Below, in pieces: positions 45,496-54,354 of a stretch of DNA of 64,000 bases. Made by a program: the position numbers and the translations under genes. Source of the DNA: Thalassobius sp. Cn5-15. Lineage in GTDB: Bacteria; Pseudomonadota; Alphaproteobacteria; Rhodobacterales; Rhodobacteraceae. The DNA lies in contig NZ_JAKRGF010000005.1 of the NCBI RefSeq assembly GCF_022347685.1, positions 186,001 to 250,000 on the forward strand. The letters run 5' to 3'. Numbering within the stretch: the first letter of the stretch is position 1; each line of letters starts with the position of its first letter. The notes beneath the pieces are model-generated. The model was not told where the DNA came from. It worked only from the letters and a program-made list of their open reading frames with translations, and did no database searches.

Positions 45496-45882
45496 ATGAT
45501 GAACTTCCAACCCCCCGGCCGTCCGGAGAAGGCGGAATCTATCGTGCCGATGATCAATGTGGTGTTCTTGCTGTTGATCTTTTTTCTTATGACCGCACAG
45601 ATCGCACCGCCTGATCCGTTTGAGGTAGAGGTGCCGCAGGCCGTTGCCGCCGCGGATCCGCAGGCGGATCTGTCGATCTACCTCAGCCAAAGTGGTGAGT
45701 TGGCGTATCAGGATCATCGCGGGGATGCGGTGATTGCAGCCTTGAAAGGCGAAGGTGTCCCGCTGGACAAAGTGGTGCTTAACGCGGATGCGCGCGCACC
45801 GGGCAAACGTCTGGCGCAGGTGATGGCGCAATTGCGGGCTGCCGGCGTGGGCGCGGTTGAATTGGTTGTGGAACCATCATGA
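45496..45882 (+). CDS. exbD: ExbD-family protein, second copy
   Basis: Second ExbD paralogue of 128 residues. The helix MINVVFLLLIFFLMTAQIAP carries Asn where the first copy has the proton-conducting Asp (MIDVV to MINVV), so the two copies are not equivalent. The rest of the fold, including a periplasmic domain ending in VELVVEPS, resembles ExbD. It may form a mixed complex with the first ExbD or tune TonB coupling. It overlaps tonB by 4 nt. Confidence 0.9.
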   Translation: MMNFQPPGRPEKAESIVPMINVVFLLLIFFLMTAQIAPPDPFEVEVPQAVAAADPQADLSIYLSQSGELAYQDHRGDAVIAALKGEGVPLDKVVLNADARAPGKRLAQVMAQLRAAGVGAVELVVEPS

Positions 45883-46742
45883 GGGTCTGGGGGGAATTTA
45901 CCGGTTTTACGCTTGCGGCACTTGCGGCGCATCTGCTGTTATTTGTGCAGTTTCCCGATACAGGCAGCGGGCAGCAGGCCGGTGGTATTGGCGGCGACGC
46001 AGTGGTGACGCTGCACGGCGCCCCCGGCAACATCGCCGAGGTGATTGAGGATTGGACCCGCCCGCCCGAGGTGCAGGATCAGCCGGTGATCGAAATGGCG
46101 CTGCATGTGGCAGAGGCCCCTTCGGCCCAGTTCAAGGTCGCAGCACTGACCACCGCGCCGCCGAAGATGGATCAGCCTTCGCAGATGCCGAAATCCCTGC
46201 AGGAGGTAAAGCCGCAGGTTGATGCGAGCAAAGCGCCACCGCCGCCGAAGCCCGAGGTGAAGCCAGAACCGAAACCAAAGCCGAAACCAAAGCCCAAACC
46301 GAAGGCCAAGCCAAAGCCGAAGCCAAAGGAAAAGGCGAAATCGTCTAACCGCAACAATGCCGCCAAGGCAGGGTCCGCCAACCAGAAAGCGGCTGGCAGT
46401 GGTGGGTCTAGTCAAGCGGGCAACAGTGGAAACGCCAAGGTCAAAACGCTGGGCAAAGGCAAAGAGGCCAAGCTGGTAAATGTCTGGGGCGCCAAGATCC
46501 GCACCCGTATTGAGCGGCGCAAAAAACCGATCCGTGGCGGCAGCAAACACGGCACCGCCCTGATCCGGCTGAAGGTCGCGCCAACTGGGCAGCTGCTGTC
46601 GGTCGGGATCGCAAAATCTTCGGGCGTTGAGGCGATTGATACAGCTGCAATCGCTGCGGTGAAACGGGCAGGGCGCTTTGCCAAGGCGCCGAAACAACTG
46701 AATAAATCCAGTTATCGCTTCACAGTCCCTGTGCGTTTCTGA
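45879..46742 (+). CDS. tonB: TonB energy-transducing protein
   Basis: TonB protein of 287 residues. Short N-terminus and a membrane helix (FTLAALAAHLLLFVQF), a long Pro/Lys-rich periplasmic spacer with repeated KPxPKP units (about 105-150), then an Asn/Gly/Ser-rich part and a C-terminal TonB domain (about 200-287; IKVRTRIERRKKPIRGG-like, TALIRLKVAPTGQLLSV, SSGVEAIDTAAIAAVKRAG, FTVPVRF). It links the ExbB/D motor to outer-membrane receptors, none of which is encoded nearby. Confidence 0.92.
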   Translation: MRVWGEFTGFTLAALAAHLLLFVQFPDTGSGQQAGGIGGDAVVTLHGAPGNIAEVIEDWTRPPEVQDQPVIEMALHVAEAPSAQFKVAALTTAPPKMDQPSQMPKSLQEVKPQVDASKAPPPPKPEVKPEPKPKPKPKPKPKAKPKPKPKEKAKSSNRNNAAKAGSANQKAAGSGGSSQAGNSGNAKVKTLGKGKEAKLVNVWGAKIRTRIERRKKPIRGGSKHGTALIRLKVAPTGQLLSVGIAKSSGVEAIDTAAIAAVKRAGRFAKAPKQLNKSSYRFTVPVRF

Positions 46743-46816
46743 CCACAGTTTTTGCTTGTTCTCGCAGCGGTTTTGCGGCCTGTTACAGGGCAAAATTCGC
46801 CACCGCTGGAGATGAC

Positions 46817-47995
46817 ATGAACACGCCCGTCACCCTGTCACCCGAACAGATCGCCACGCTGACAGACGTGCGCCATGCGCTGCACCGCCGCCCTGAAGTG
46901 TCGGGGCAAGAGGTGGAAACAGCCGCGCATATTGTAGAACGCCTGCGTGATCTGGATGCGGATCAGATCTGGCAGGATCTTGGCGGCCACGGCGTGGCGG
47001 CAGCGTTTGACGGTGCTGCCCCCGGCCCAACCGTGATGATCCGTTGCGAGCTGGACGGTCTGCCGATCCCAGAGCAGTCTGATTTGCAGTACCGGTCAGA
47101 GATTGCAGACAACAGCCATACCTGCGGTCATGATGGCCATATGAGCATGGTGATCGGTGTCGCGATGGCGCTATGCGACAAGCGCCCGCAGCGGGGGCGG
47201 GTGGTCGTGCTGTTCCAACCGGCAGAGGAAACGGGGCAGGGCGCACCTGCGGTGGTGGCAGACCCCCGTTGGGTCGAATTGCGACCGGACTACGCCTTTG
47301 CGATACACAATCTGCCGGGCCTCGCGCTGGGGGCCGTGCAGCTGTGCGACGGCGTGGCCTGCTGTGCCTCGCGTGGGATGCAGGTCCGGCTCACTGGCAA
47401 AAGCTCTCATGCGGCTGCGCCAGAGGACGGGGTGTCGCCTGCCGCTGCGATGGCCACATTGATGACATCCCTGCCAGCGCTTAGCAGCGGCGGGGCGTTG
47501 CAGGCGGGGTTCAAACTGGCCACGCTCACCCATGCGCAACTCGGCGAAGCGACCTTTGGAATCGCCCCCGGTGTGGGTGAGTTGCGTTGTACGCTGCGCG
47601 CGGTGACAGACGCCGATATGGCCGATTTGATCGAAAGGGCGGAGGCAGAGGTGCGCGCAATCGCCGCCCGTCATAGTCTAGAGGTTAATATCAGCTGGCA
47701 CGATGTGTTTTCCGCGACTGTGAACAGCGCTGCGGCCAATGTGGAGGTGATGCGCGCCACCAAACGGCAGAGCATCCCGCTGCGCGCTGCCGCTGGACCG
47801 CAGCGCTTTTCCGAGGATTTCGCCTGCTACGGGCTGGATGGGGTTGAGACGGCGATGATATTCCTTGGATCGGGCGTGGATCAGCCGCAGCTGCACAACC
47901 CTGATTTCGATTTTCCCGATACGTTGCTGCCTGTTGGCACAGAGTTGTTTCTGGTGCTGATAAATCAGCTGCTGGGCTGGGCGGAAGACGCGTAG
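46817..47995 (+). CDS. M20-family amidohydrolase/peptidase
   Basis: Metal-dependent hydrolase of 392 residues (aminoacylase/HipO-like). Catalytic core: RCELDGLPIPEQ, NSHTCGHDGHMSM with His and Asp ligands, FQPAEETGQGAPAVV with the catalytic Glu, and a late FSEDFACYG; the dimerisation domain includes VRLTGKSSHAAAPEDG. Substrates may be N-acyl amino acids, hippurate or indole-acetyl conjugates. It is separated from tonB by about 75 nt with no clear terminator, so read-through is possible but functional linkage is doubtful. Confidence 0.88.
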   Translation: MNTPVTLSPEQIATLTDVRHALHRRPEVSGQEVETAAHIVERLRDLDADQIWQDLGGHGVAAAFDGAAPGPTVMIRCELDGLPIPEQSDLQYRSEIADNSHTCGHDGHMSMVIGVAMALCDKRPQRGRVVVLFQPAEETGQGAPAVVADPRWVELRPDYAFAIHNLPGLALGAVQLCDGVACCASRGMQVRLTGKSSHAAAPEDGVSPAAAMATLMTSLPALSSGGALQAGFKLATLTHAQLGEATFGIAPGVGELRCTLRAVTDADMADLIERAEAEVRAIAARHSLEVNISWHDVFSATVNSAAANVEVMRATKRQSIPLRAAAGPQRFSEDFACYGLDGVETAMIFLGSGVDQPQLHNPDFDFPDTLLPVGTELFLVLINQLLGWAEDA

Positions 47996-48576
47996 CCCCA
48001 ACGTGATGCGCCGCAAAGTGCATATGTGTTGCCTGCGATTCTCTGCCTTGCAAGCGCCGCTGCGTTGGATGTGGCCGTTTGTGGCAATCTTGGGGCAGGT
48101 AAGGCGTCCGGAAATGCGCACGCATTGTCTTTGTTGTCCGGTCAATCCGCTCTCGTTTCGCATAGGTGGTAAATGCTGCACTGCGGTCCGCGCAGGGGCA
48201 TAGCATCTGAGACTGGCGCCAGGTGGGTGTCAGCTTAAAGCCGGTGTCTTGACACTCGTACTGCCATTCGACGGGAAATTTATGATTTTTGGCCCGGTTG
48301 CCGCGCGTCAAAATTTTGTCGCGCCTTGTCGCGCATTTTGACAGCGGTAGCGCGGGCCGTTTTTGCAGCCGCAGCACCGATTTCAAAAGAGGGCCATGGG
48401 ATGCAGTTTTTGGGCCAAAGTTTTATCGATACGCGTTAAGCGTGAGCTGTTACTTTTATAGACTTTAGGATGTAAACTTTAGTATGGTTAAAATCTTTTA
48501 TAAGACTTTGAAAATTCATCAATTTAACTAAAAGTTTGTACATACTTCGCTCACTCATACTCAACTGGAGCGAAAA
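47996..48576. other. 580-bp non-coding region, AT-rich at its right end
   Basis: No convincing gene. Two TTGTCGCGC direct repeats lie inside a GTCAAAAT/ATTTTGAC inverted repeat (48307-48342). The last 150 bp before the oxygenase gene are AT-rich with several ACTTT motifs and probably hold its promoter. Minus-strand frames here are shadows of the M20 gene. Confidence 0.5.
48307..48342. repeat. Inverted repeat enclosing a direct repeat
   Basis: GTCAAAAT (48307-48314) and ATTTTGAC (48335-48342) frame TTGTCGCGC at 48316-48324 and again at 48326-48334. Spacing of 10 bp between the direct repeats is one helical turn. Significance unknown. Confidence 0.5.
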
Positions 48577-49632
48577 ATGACTGTTAAGACTTCGAACTAC
48601 ACACACTACGAAGATGGGACTTTGCCGCTGATCAGCCTGAAGGGTCTGGCCAGTGAGGATGCCGGGGAACGCCAGAAAGTGGCAGATCAGATCGGGCGCG
48701 CAGCGCGTCAGTTCGGGTTTTTCCGTATTTCGGACCACGGCATCAGCCCGGTATTGATCGAGGCGGCGTATTCTGTCGCGGCCCTGTTCTTTGCCCAGCC
48801 TGACCGCCATAAAATGCGCCATTACATTGCAAACAGCAGCAATCACCGTGGCTATGTCCCTTTCACCGAAAAGGGTGATTATGAGGATGAAAAACATCGC
48901 CAGTACGAGGCCTTTGACCTTGGCCTCGACCTGCCGATGGATGATCCGGATTATCTGGCGGGCAACCGCTTGCTTGGGCCGAATGTCTGGCCCGACAGCC
49001 CCGGTTTCCAGCCTGTGATCAGCGCTTACTACCAACAGATCTCGGCCCTAGGCCGGCTGGTGACCAAAGCACTGGAAATGCATCTGCGACTGCCCGAAGG
49101 GGCAATGTCCTCGAAGATGGACAAGCCGATTTCACAGCTGCGTCTGCTGCACTATCTGCGTGCCTCGGCAAAAACTGATCAAAAATCTGTCAATATGGGT
49201 GCGCATACGGATTACGAGTGTCTGACCTTGCTGCACACCCGTAATCCCGGCCTGCAGGTCCTGTCTACCAAGGGCAAATGGATCGATGTACCCGTCGATC
49301 ATTCGGTTTTCGTCTGCAATATCGGCGACATGCTTGAGGCGTGGAGCAATGGAATTTTGCGTTCAACCCTACATAGGGTCTTGAATTCTAGCGACGAGCG
49401 GTTTTCCATGCCTTACTTTGTTGCGGCGAACCATGACACAATGATCGAACCTTTCTCTGAACTTTGCGATGCCGATCGTCCGGCGGCCTATAAGCCGTTT
49501 ATGGCGGGGGAGCATCTGGAAACCATGTTGATGCGTGATTTCCCATATTTGCGCAAAGAAATGGGGGAACAGCAGGATCAGGCGCCGGTCACAAATCCAT
49601 TTGAAAACCACCTGCAGTCCAAGGAACATTAA
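48577..49632 (+). CDS. 2-oxoglutarate/Fe(II)-dependent oxygenase (isopenicillin-N-synthase-like)
   Basis: Oxygenase of 351 residues of the IPNS/plant-2-ODD type. An N-terminal DIOX_N half (about 15-130; LPLISLKGLASEDAGERQ, QFGFFRISDHGIS) precedes the Fe(II) double-stranded helix with the ligands His and Asp in GAHTDYECLTLL and His in RSTLHRVLNSSDERFSMPYF, the Arg being the 2-oxoglutarate anchor. Such enzymes hydroxylate or oxidise small molecules, and one branch makes ethylene. Substrate unknown. The LysE gene starts 2 nt after its stop, so a small product may be exported. Confidence 0.87.
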   Translation: MTVKTSNYTHYEDGTLPLISLKGLASEDAGERQKVADQIGRAARQFGFFRISDHGISPVLIEAAYSVAALFFAQPDRHKMRHYIANSSNHRGYVPFTEKGDYEDEKHRQYEAFDLGLDLPMDDPDYLAGNRLLGPNVWPDSPGFQPVISAYYQQISALGRLVTKALEMHLRLPEGAMSSKMDKPISQLRLLHYLRASAKTDQKSVNMGAHTDYECLTLLHTRNPGLQVLSTKGKWIDVPVDHSVFVCNIGDMLEAWSNGILRSTLHRVLNSSDERFSMPYFVAANHDTMIEPFSELCDADRPAAYKPFMAGEHLETMLMRDFPYLRKEMGEQQDQAPVTNPFENHLQSKEH

Positions 49633-49634
49633 AG

Positions 49635-50279
49635 ATGCCCCATTTCGACACAATCCTCGCTGTACTGTTGGCGGGGCTTGCCCTTAGCGCGACGCCGGGT
49701 CCGTCAATGCTCTATGTGTTGTCGCGCACGGTGGGGCAGGACCGGATGGCGGGCTTTGCCTCGGCCTTCGGGTTGGCACTGGGGGGGATGGCGCTGGCGG
49801 TTGCCACGGCCCTGGGTCTGGCGGCGGTGTTTGAACGGTTTACGTGGATTGTTCCGACCCTGCGCTATGTCGGATCGGCCTATCTGATCTGGTTGGGCCT
49901 TGGCATGATCTGGGAGGCGCGCGCCGCCTCTCAGACTGACCTTGAGGTGTCGAAGGTAACGCGCAGATCCACCGGCCAGATTGTCTGGCAGGGGGTTCTG
50001 GTGGAACTGATGAACCCCAAGACGGTACTGTTCTTTGCGCTGTTTCTACCGCCTTTCGTCAGCATGGGCGAAGGCAACGGCAGCGTGGAGTTGCAGTTCC
50101 TGATCCTTGGCGCACTGGTGCCACTGACGGCGATCCCGTCGGATATGGTGGTGGTGTTTATGGGGGCGGGCCTGACCGGTAAACTGAATGAGCGCCGTCA
50201 CTTGCGTGAGGCGATGGGCTGGATCGGTGGACTGATGCTGATCCTGATCGCGCTGAACCTGCACCTTGGGTTTATCTGA
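49635..50279 (+). CDS. LysE-family amino-acid/metabolite exporter
   Basis: Inner-membrane exporter of 214 residues with about six transmembrane helices, of the LysE/RhtB family (ATPGPSMLYVLSRTVGQ near residue 20, LWQGVLVELMNPKTVLFF in the middle). It begins 2 nt after the oxygenase gene, so the two are translationally linked and the oxygenase product is a plausible substrate. A terminator follows. Substrate unknown. Confidence 0.88.
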   Translation: MPHFDTILAVLLAGLALSATPGPSMLYVLSRTVGQDRMAGFASAFGLALGGMALAVATALGLAAVFERFTWIVPTLRYVGSAYLIWLGLGMIWEARAASQTDLEVSKVTRRSTGQIVWQGVLVELMNPKTVLFFALFLPPFVSMGEGNGSVELQFLILGALVPLTAIPSDMVVVFMGAGLTGKLNERRHLREAMGWIGGLMLILIALNLHLGFI

Positions 50280-50305
50280 TCTCAACGCGGTACAATGAAC
50301 ATCGA

Positions 50306-50333
50306 AGGGCGGCCCTCATCGGGCCGCCCTTTT
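50306..50333 (+). terminator. Intrinsic terminator after the oxygenase-LysE operon
   Basis: AGGGCGGCCC and GGGCCGCCCT make a 10-bp stem with a TCATC loop and a TTTTC tail. Confidence 0.9.
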
Positions 50334-50377
50334 CTATGCGTTGCGAAATCTGCAGTCAGACATTTAACTCACTGCCA

Positions 50378-50743
50378 TTACCCTCGGGACATCACCAGCA
50401 GCCCGAGGATGATCAGTGCCAGACCGGTCAGTCGCGTGGGGCTGACAGGCTCGCCCAGCAACAAGATGCCAGAACCGGCCACCATGACAAAGCTCATCGC
50501 GACAAAGGGATAGGCCAGCGACAGGTCCATCTGCCGCAGGGCAAAGAGCCACAAAACCGTACCCACGCCGTAAAGCGCCAGCCCCGCCAGCACCAGAGGC
50601 GATAGAAGGAAGCTCAGCGCCTTCAGCCACAGTGCGGCGCCCTCTGCCAGTTCCACCCGCGATACGCCCAGTTTGAACGCAGTCTGCGCCACTGCCGACA
50701 GGCTGACGCTGACCAAAACCAGCAGGAAGCCGCTAATCGTCAT
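50378..50743 (-). CDS. SMR/EamA-like small membrane transporter
   Basis: Four-helix membrane protein of 121 residues of the EmrE/ArnE-ArnF type (MTISGFLLVLVSVSLSAVAQ, LAYPFVAMSFVMVAGSGILL, LTGLALIILGLLVMS). ArnE/ArnF pairs flip undecaprenyl-phosphate-linked sugars. It overlaps the HAD-UbiA gene by 4 nt, and the PMT-type glycosyltransferase lies nearby, which favours lipid-linked sugar flipping over drug efflux. Only one subunit is visible, so it would be homodimeric. Confidence 0.78.
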   Translation of the reverse strand: MTISGFLLVLVSVSLSAVAQTAFKLGVSRVELAEGAALWLKALSFLLSPLVLAGLALYGVGTVLWLFALRQMDLSLAYPFVAMSFVMVAGSGILLLGEPVSPTRLTGLALIILGLLVMSRG

Positions 50744-52269
50744 CCCAAGCCCCCCGTCTGGCCAAATCCCAGATCCACATATCGGGCCAGCGCCACCGAC
50801 AGCAGCAGCAGCAACACCGACAGTCGGCTCAACTGATCGCGCAGGGCAAAGGCCACGGGATCATCGCCGATCTTGTCCCGATTGGCCCACATCCATGCGC
50901 GGTAGGTCCAGAACATCATGATCGGCAGCATCAGCCACAGGAATTCTGGCGTGCGGTAGTGATGTTTGACCATATCGCTGTTGATGTAATTGGCCATCGT
51001 CAACAGCGATAGCGCGCCATTGGCGATGCCAAAGGTCTGCACCACAGTCAGGTCGCCAGCATAGTAGTTGCGGACCGGCAGTTGCGCGGTGTCCTCTGCA
51101 GCTTTGGCCACCAAACGGGACAGTTCGATATAGCGTTTCATGTAGGCAAGGCTGAGGAAGAAGAAGAGCGAGAAGGTCAGGATCCACGGGCTGGGCATCA
51201 CCCCGATCGCAGCCGCGCCTGCAATGATCCGAAGCGTATAGAGCAGCGCCAGAATGACCACATCAACGGTGGAAAACCGTTTCAGCCAGAGGGAATATGC
51301 CTTGGTCAAGGCGATATAGATCAACAGTACAATCAGGAAGGCACCGGATATCAGAGCTGCCAGTGCAAGCGACAGGGCCAGCAATCCCACCGCGGCCAGA
51401 GCGCCGATATCAGGTGGTAATGTTCCGGCGGCAAAGGGGCGGTTGCGCTTGGTCGCGTGGGCGCGGTCCGCCTCCACATCCAAAAGGTCGTTGATCAGAT
51501 ATACGCTTGATGCACAGAGTGAGTAGGACACGAAACCCACACATGCCAGCAACACCGCGCTGGCATCATTGTAAAGATGCGCAAACAATAGCGCGACAAA
51601 CAGCAGCGCGTTCTTCGCCCATTGGTGCGGACGCATCGCCTTCAGCAATGGCTTTACCAAAGCGGACGCGTCAGATCTTGTTGCCTCAGGGCGCAGGCTG
51701 GCATCCTGTGCCATCGCTTCGGCGCCTTTTGGGATCTTGGCAAAACCGCGTTTCGTCGCCGCTTGCCAGATTGGCAGATCAGCTCGGCTGTCGCCCAGAT
51801 ATTCAAACGGGCCATTGTGACAGTCGTTCTGGATCGCTGCCAGTTTTGCCCGGCCCTTCATGTTCTGCGCCTGTGTCGAGGCGATGATGGCGTCAAACAG
51901 GCCCAGATGATCCGCCACCGCCTGCGCGACCTGTTGATCGGCGGCTGTGGCCAATACCACCCGTCGTCCCGCAGCGCGGGCTGCTTTTATATGGAGGAGC
52001 ACCGCATCGTTATAGGGCAACAGATCGGCCTGCAGGTAGATGCGGCGCGCCAGCTCTGCCTTGATCGCGCTGGCGCGTGTTGCAGGTCCTTGGCGCAGCC
52101 CTGCACCGATCGCTGCCATCAGCGCTGCAGGGGTTCGCGCGGATCGGATCAGCATCTCCTGCGCCACATCGGTTTTTACCAAGGTGTGGTCCAGATCCAC
52201 GTATAGCGGCATTTTGTCGGCCTCGGCAGGTCGCGGGGCAGTCGGGTCGGTTTCAATGGGACGTGTCAT
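50740..52269 (-). CDS. HAD phosphatase fused to UbiA-family prenyltransferase
   Basis: Two-domain protein of 509 residues. The N-terminal HAD hydrolase (about 20-200) starts LYVDLDHTLVKTDVAQEML with the nucleophile Asp and has the later LGDSRADLPIWQAA. The C-terminal UbiA domain (about 215-509) has membrane helices and NDLLDVEADRAHATKRNRPFAAG, a prenyl-diphosphate-binding Asp motif of the phosphoribosyl-transferring subgroup (decaprenyl-phosphoribose synthase-like). A plausible role is making a lipid-linked (arabino/ribo)furanosyl donor, with HAD removing a 5-phosphate. An upstream TTG at 52290 is an alternative start. Fusion order is typical of alphaproteobacteria. Confidence 0.8.
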   Translation of the reverse strand: MTRPIETDPTAPRPAEADKMPLYVDLDHTLVKTDVAQEMLIRSARTPAALMAAIGAGLRQGPATRASAIKAELARRIYLQADLLPYNDAVLLHIKAARAAGRRVVLATAADQQVAQAVADHLGLFDAIIASTQAQNMKGRAKLAAIQNDCHNGPFEYLGDSRADLPIWQAATKRGFAKIPKGAEAMAQDASLRPEATRSDASALVKPLLKAMRPHQWAKNALLFVALLFAHLYNDASAVLLACVGFVSYSLCASSVYLINDLLDVEADRAHATKRNRPFAAGTLPPDIGALAAVGLLALSLALAALISGAFLIVLLIYIALTKAYSLWLKRFSTVDVVILALLYTLRIIAGAAAIGVMPSPWILTFSLFFFLSLAYMKRYIELSRLVAKAAEDTAQLPVRNYYAGDLTVVQTFGIANGALSLLTMANYINSDMVKHHYRTPEFLWLMLPIMMFWTYRAWMWANRDKIGDDPVAFALRDQLSRLSVLLLLLSVALARYVDLGFGQTGGLG

Positions 52270-52426
52270 AACAAAGGGGCGTTCCGGCAATGAGATTAAT
52301 CAAGACAACGGCGCAAATGCCGAAGCTATTATGCGACTTTTCTTTGCGCTTGGCGACGGTTTGGGTTTACCAGAGGTAGGTGGTGTGTGTTTTTGGAGAG
52401 CGTCCCCCAATTATTCCGAGGGTATA

Positions 52427-54127
52427 ATGCATAGATTTGTCAAAACTGAGGCGTGGATTTTCTTAGCTTTGTTTGCCGTCGCGCTGGGGCTACGGTTGAT
52501 AGGATTAGATTACGGCTACTTTCACGGTGATGAACGGGTCAACGATGCGGCGAAGGTGCTGGCAGGGCAATTGGTGCCAGGACAGCATTTTTACCCGCCT
52601 TTCATCAACTACCTGAACGCGGTGGCACTGGTGGCGCTGTTTCCGGTTGGGTTGCTTTCTGGCTGGTGGGAAGGCGCAGGCGATTTTCGTGCCGCGTATT
52701 TTATTGATCCCACCCCGTTCTATCTGGCCGCGCGCACGATGACGGCCATTTGTGGTGCGCTGATGGCGCCGTTGTTTTTCCTGATTGCACGGCAGTTTTC
52801 ACTGTCAAGGCCGCTGTCGGCAGTGGCCGGCGGGGTGGCGGCGCTGTTTCCACTGGCGGTCTTTATGTCTCATATCGCTAAGGGAGATGCAGCACAGGCC
52901 ACGGCAGTGATTGCCACGATCGGTGCGCTGGTGATGCGAATGCAACACGACCAGTCGCGTCGTTGGGACATCATTCTGGGCGTTTGTGTAACATTGGCGC
53001 TGAGCTTCAAGCATTCTGCGATCTTTGTCTTGTTGCCGCTTGGCCTTGGCTGGATTCTACTGTTGTCACAGCAAGCGGGCTGGCGTGTGGCGCTGGCCTC
53101 TTTCGCCCGTGCGGTTGGGATCGCATTGGCGCTGTGGCCGGTCTGGAATATCGGTATCCTGTTGGATTTCAAAAATTTCCTCGACTATCAGAAAATCCAG
53201 TCTGTGATGTCGGTGCAGGATGACGGTTGGCTGGCGGGGCTGCAGATGCTGTGGACACGTAGCCTTGAACTTAGCTTTGGCATGTCGCTGCCGATGGCGG
53301 TCGCAGCGGTGGTTAGCCCTGTTTTAATCTGGCGCGCACCGGCTCTGTCACATCGGGGCCTGTTGATGATGATCTGGATCGCGCTGACGCTGGGCACACT
53401 GTTCACTGCCGCCATCACCGGCGCGCGTCAGCCGGAACATCTGTGGATCGCCAACTTCTCCGGCTATTTGCTGATTTCGTCGATTGTGCTGCTGACCTAT
53501 GCGCAGAACACTCTGGACGCGATGCGTTGGGGCACTGTGGTTTGGATCGGGGCGGGACTGATCACGGCTGGGATGGGGACTGCCGGCGTTCTGGGGCAGG
53601 CCACCGCGATGAGCAATCAGGATTTGCTGGACCGCTATATTGCGCAGAACCATGCGGAGCGTCGGATCGTCACCGCGACGCCTTTGACGCTGCCGCAGCA
53701 GAAAGAAGCGCAGGCGATGGAGTTCCAGCGCATCGAGCGATTGGCCGAAAAATACAACACCGAGGCACCCGATGTGGCGCCGGAGCGTATCATTCAGTTA
53801 AACGCAGTGAACTCTGTCTTTTATGTGCACATGCCGGTGGTTATGTTCGGTCTGGAAGATGTGGATGAAGGCGACGAAGACTATGAGGTGAAGGCCCACA
53901 CATGGCCGCTGCAGAACGAAGAGTGGCAGTTGGACTATTGGTTCAGCCAGGGTTTTGATCTGTTTCTGGTGCGCAACTTTGAATGGTTCGCCTACCATTC
54001 AGAGCCGGAGATCCGGCAGTCCTTCCTGCAAGAACTGGCGCTTGTCTGTAAGAATGTGCGCAGTTTTGAGGCGATGAAGCCGCTGTTTCTGGAGCGGGAG
54101 ATCCGTGTTTATGACTGCGCGGAATGA
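52427..54127 (+). CDS. PMT/ArnT-type membrane glycosyltransferase
   Basis: Integral membrane glycosyltransferase of 566 residues with about 10-12 transmembrane helices and a periplasmic C-terminal region. The early LDYGYFHGDERVNDAAKVLAG contains the Asp/Glu pair expected in the first loop of PMT-like GT39/GT83 enzymes. Such proteins transfer a sugar from a polyprenyl phosphate. It is divergent from the HAD-UbiA-SMR genes, so the three may form one lipid-linked sugar system. GAGG precedes the ATG at 52427; the frame extends upstream but without a site. Acceptor unknown. Confidence 0.8.
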   Translation: MHRFVKTEAWIFLALFAVALGLRLIGLDYGYFHGDERVNDAAKVLAGQLVPGQHFYPPFINYLNAVALVALFPVGLLSGWWEGAGDFRAAYFIDPTPFYLAARTMTAICGALMAPLFFLIARQFSLSRPLSAVAGGVAALFPLAVFMSHIAKGDAAQATAVIATIGALVMRMQHDQSRRWDIILGVCVTLALSFKHSAIFVLLPLGLGWILLLSQQAGWRVALASFARAVGIALALWPVWNIGILLDFKNFLDYQKIQSVMSVQDDGWLAGLQMLWTRSLELSFGMSLPMAVAAVVSPVLIWRAPALSHRGLLMMIWIALTLGTLFTAAITGARQPEHLWIANFSGYLLISSIVLLTYAQNTLDAMRWGTVVWIGAGLITAGMGTAGVLGQATAMSNQDLLDRYIAQNHAERRIVTATPLTLPQQKEAQAMEFQRIERLAEKYNTEAPDVAPERIIQLNAVNSVFYVHMPVVMFGLEDVDEGDEDYEVKAHTWPLQNEEWQLDYWFSQGFDLFLVRNFEWFAYHSEPEIRQSFLQELALVCKNVRSFEAMKPLFLEREIRVYDCAE

Positions 54128-54173
54128 GCGCGGTGGGCTGCGAAGGCACTGCCTGTGGAATGTGCATAATCGC

Positions 54174-54200
54174 GCCGTAGTTATACGGCCTTTCGCTTTT
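54174..54200 (+). terminator. Probable terminator after the PMT-type gene
   Basis: GCCGTA-GTTA-TACGGC is a perfect 6-bp stem followed by CTTTCGCTTTT. Confidence 0.6.
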
Positions 54201-54354
54201 ATGTTGTGAATTTCTTTTAAAAACAGCGTGTTGAGGGGCGTGTTTCCTCGGGTGAATTGCGCCTAAATATGTAGCTTTTCGCCCGAAAATCGTGCACCCT
54301 GCCGCGTAGACGCAAGGGGCGCAGGGGATGGCGCGTGTTGGCGAAGTGCTTTTG

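Noticed and set aside
46250-46340. AAG/CCG-rich repeats resembling a microsatellite
   Set aside because: They encode the normal Lys/Pro spacer of TonB, expected for the family.
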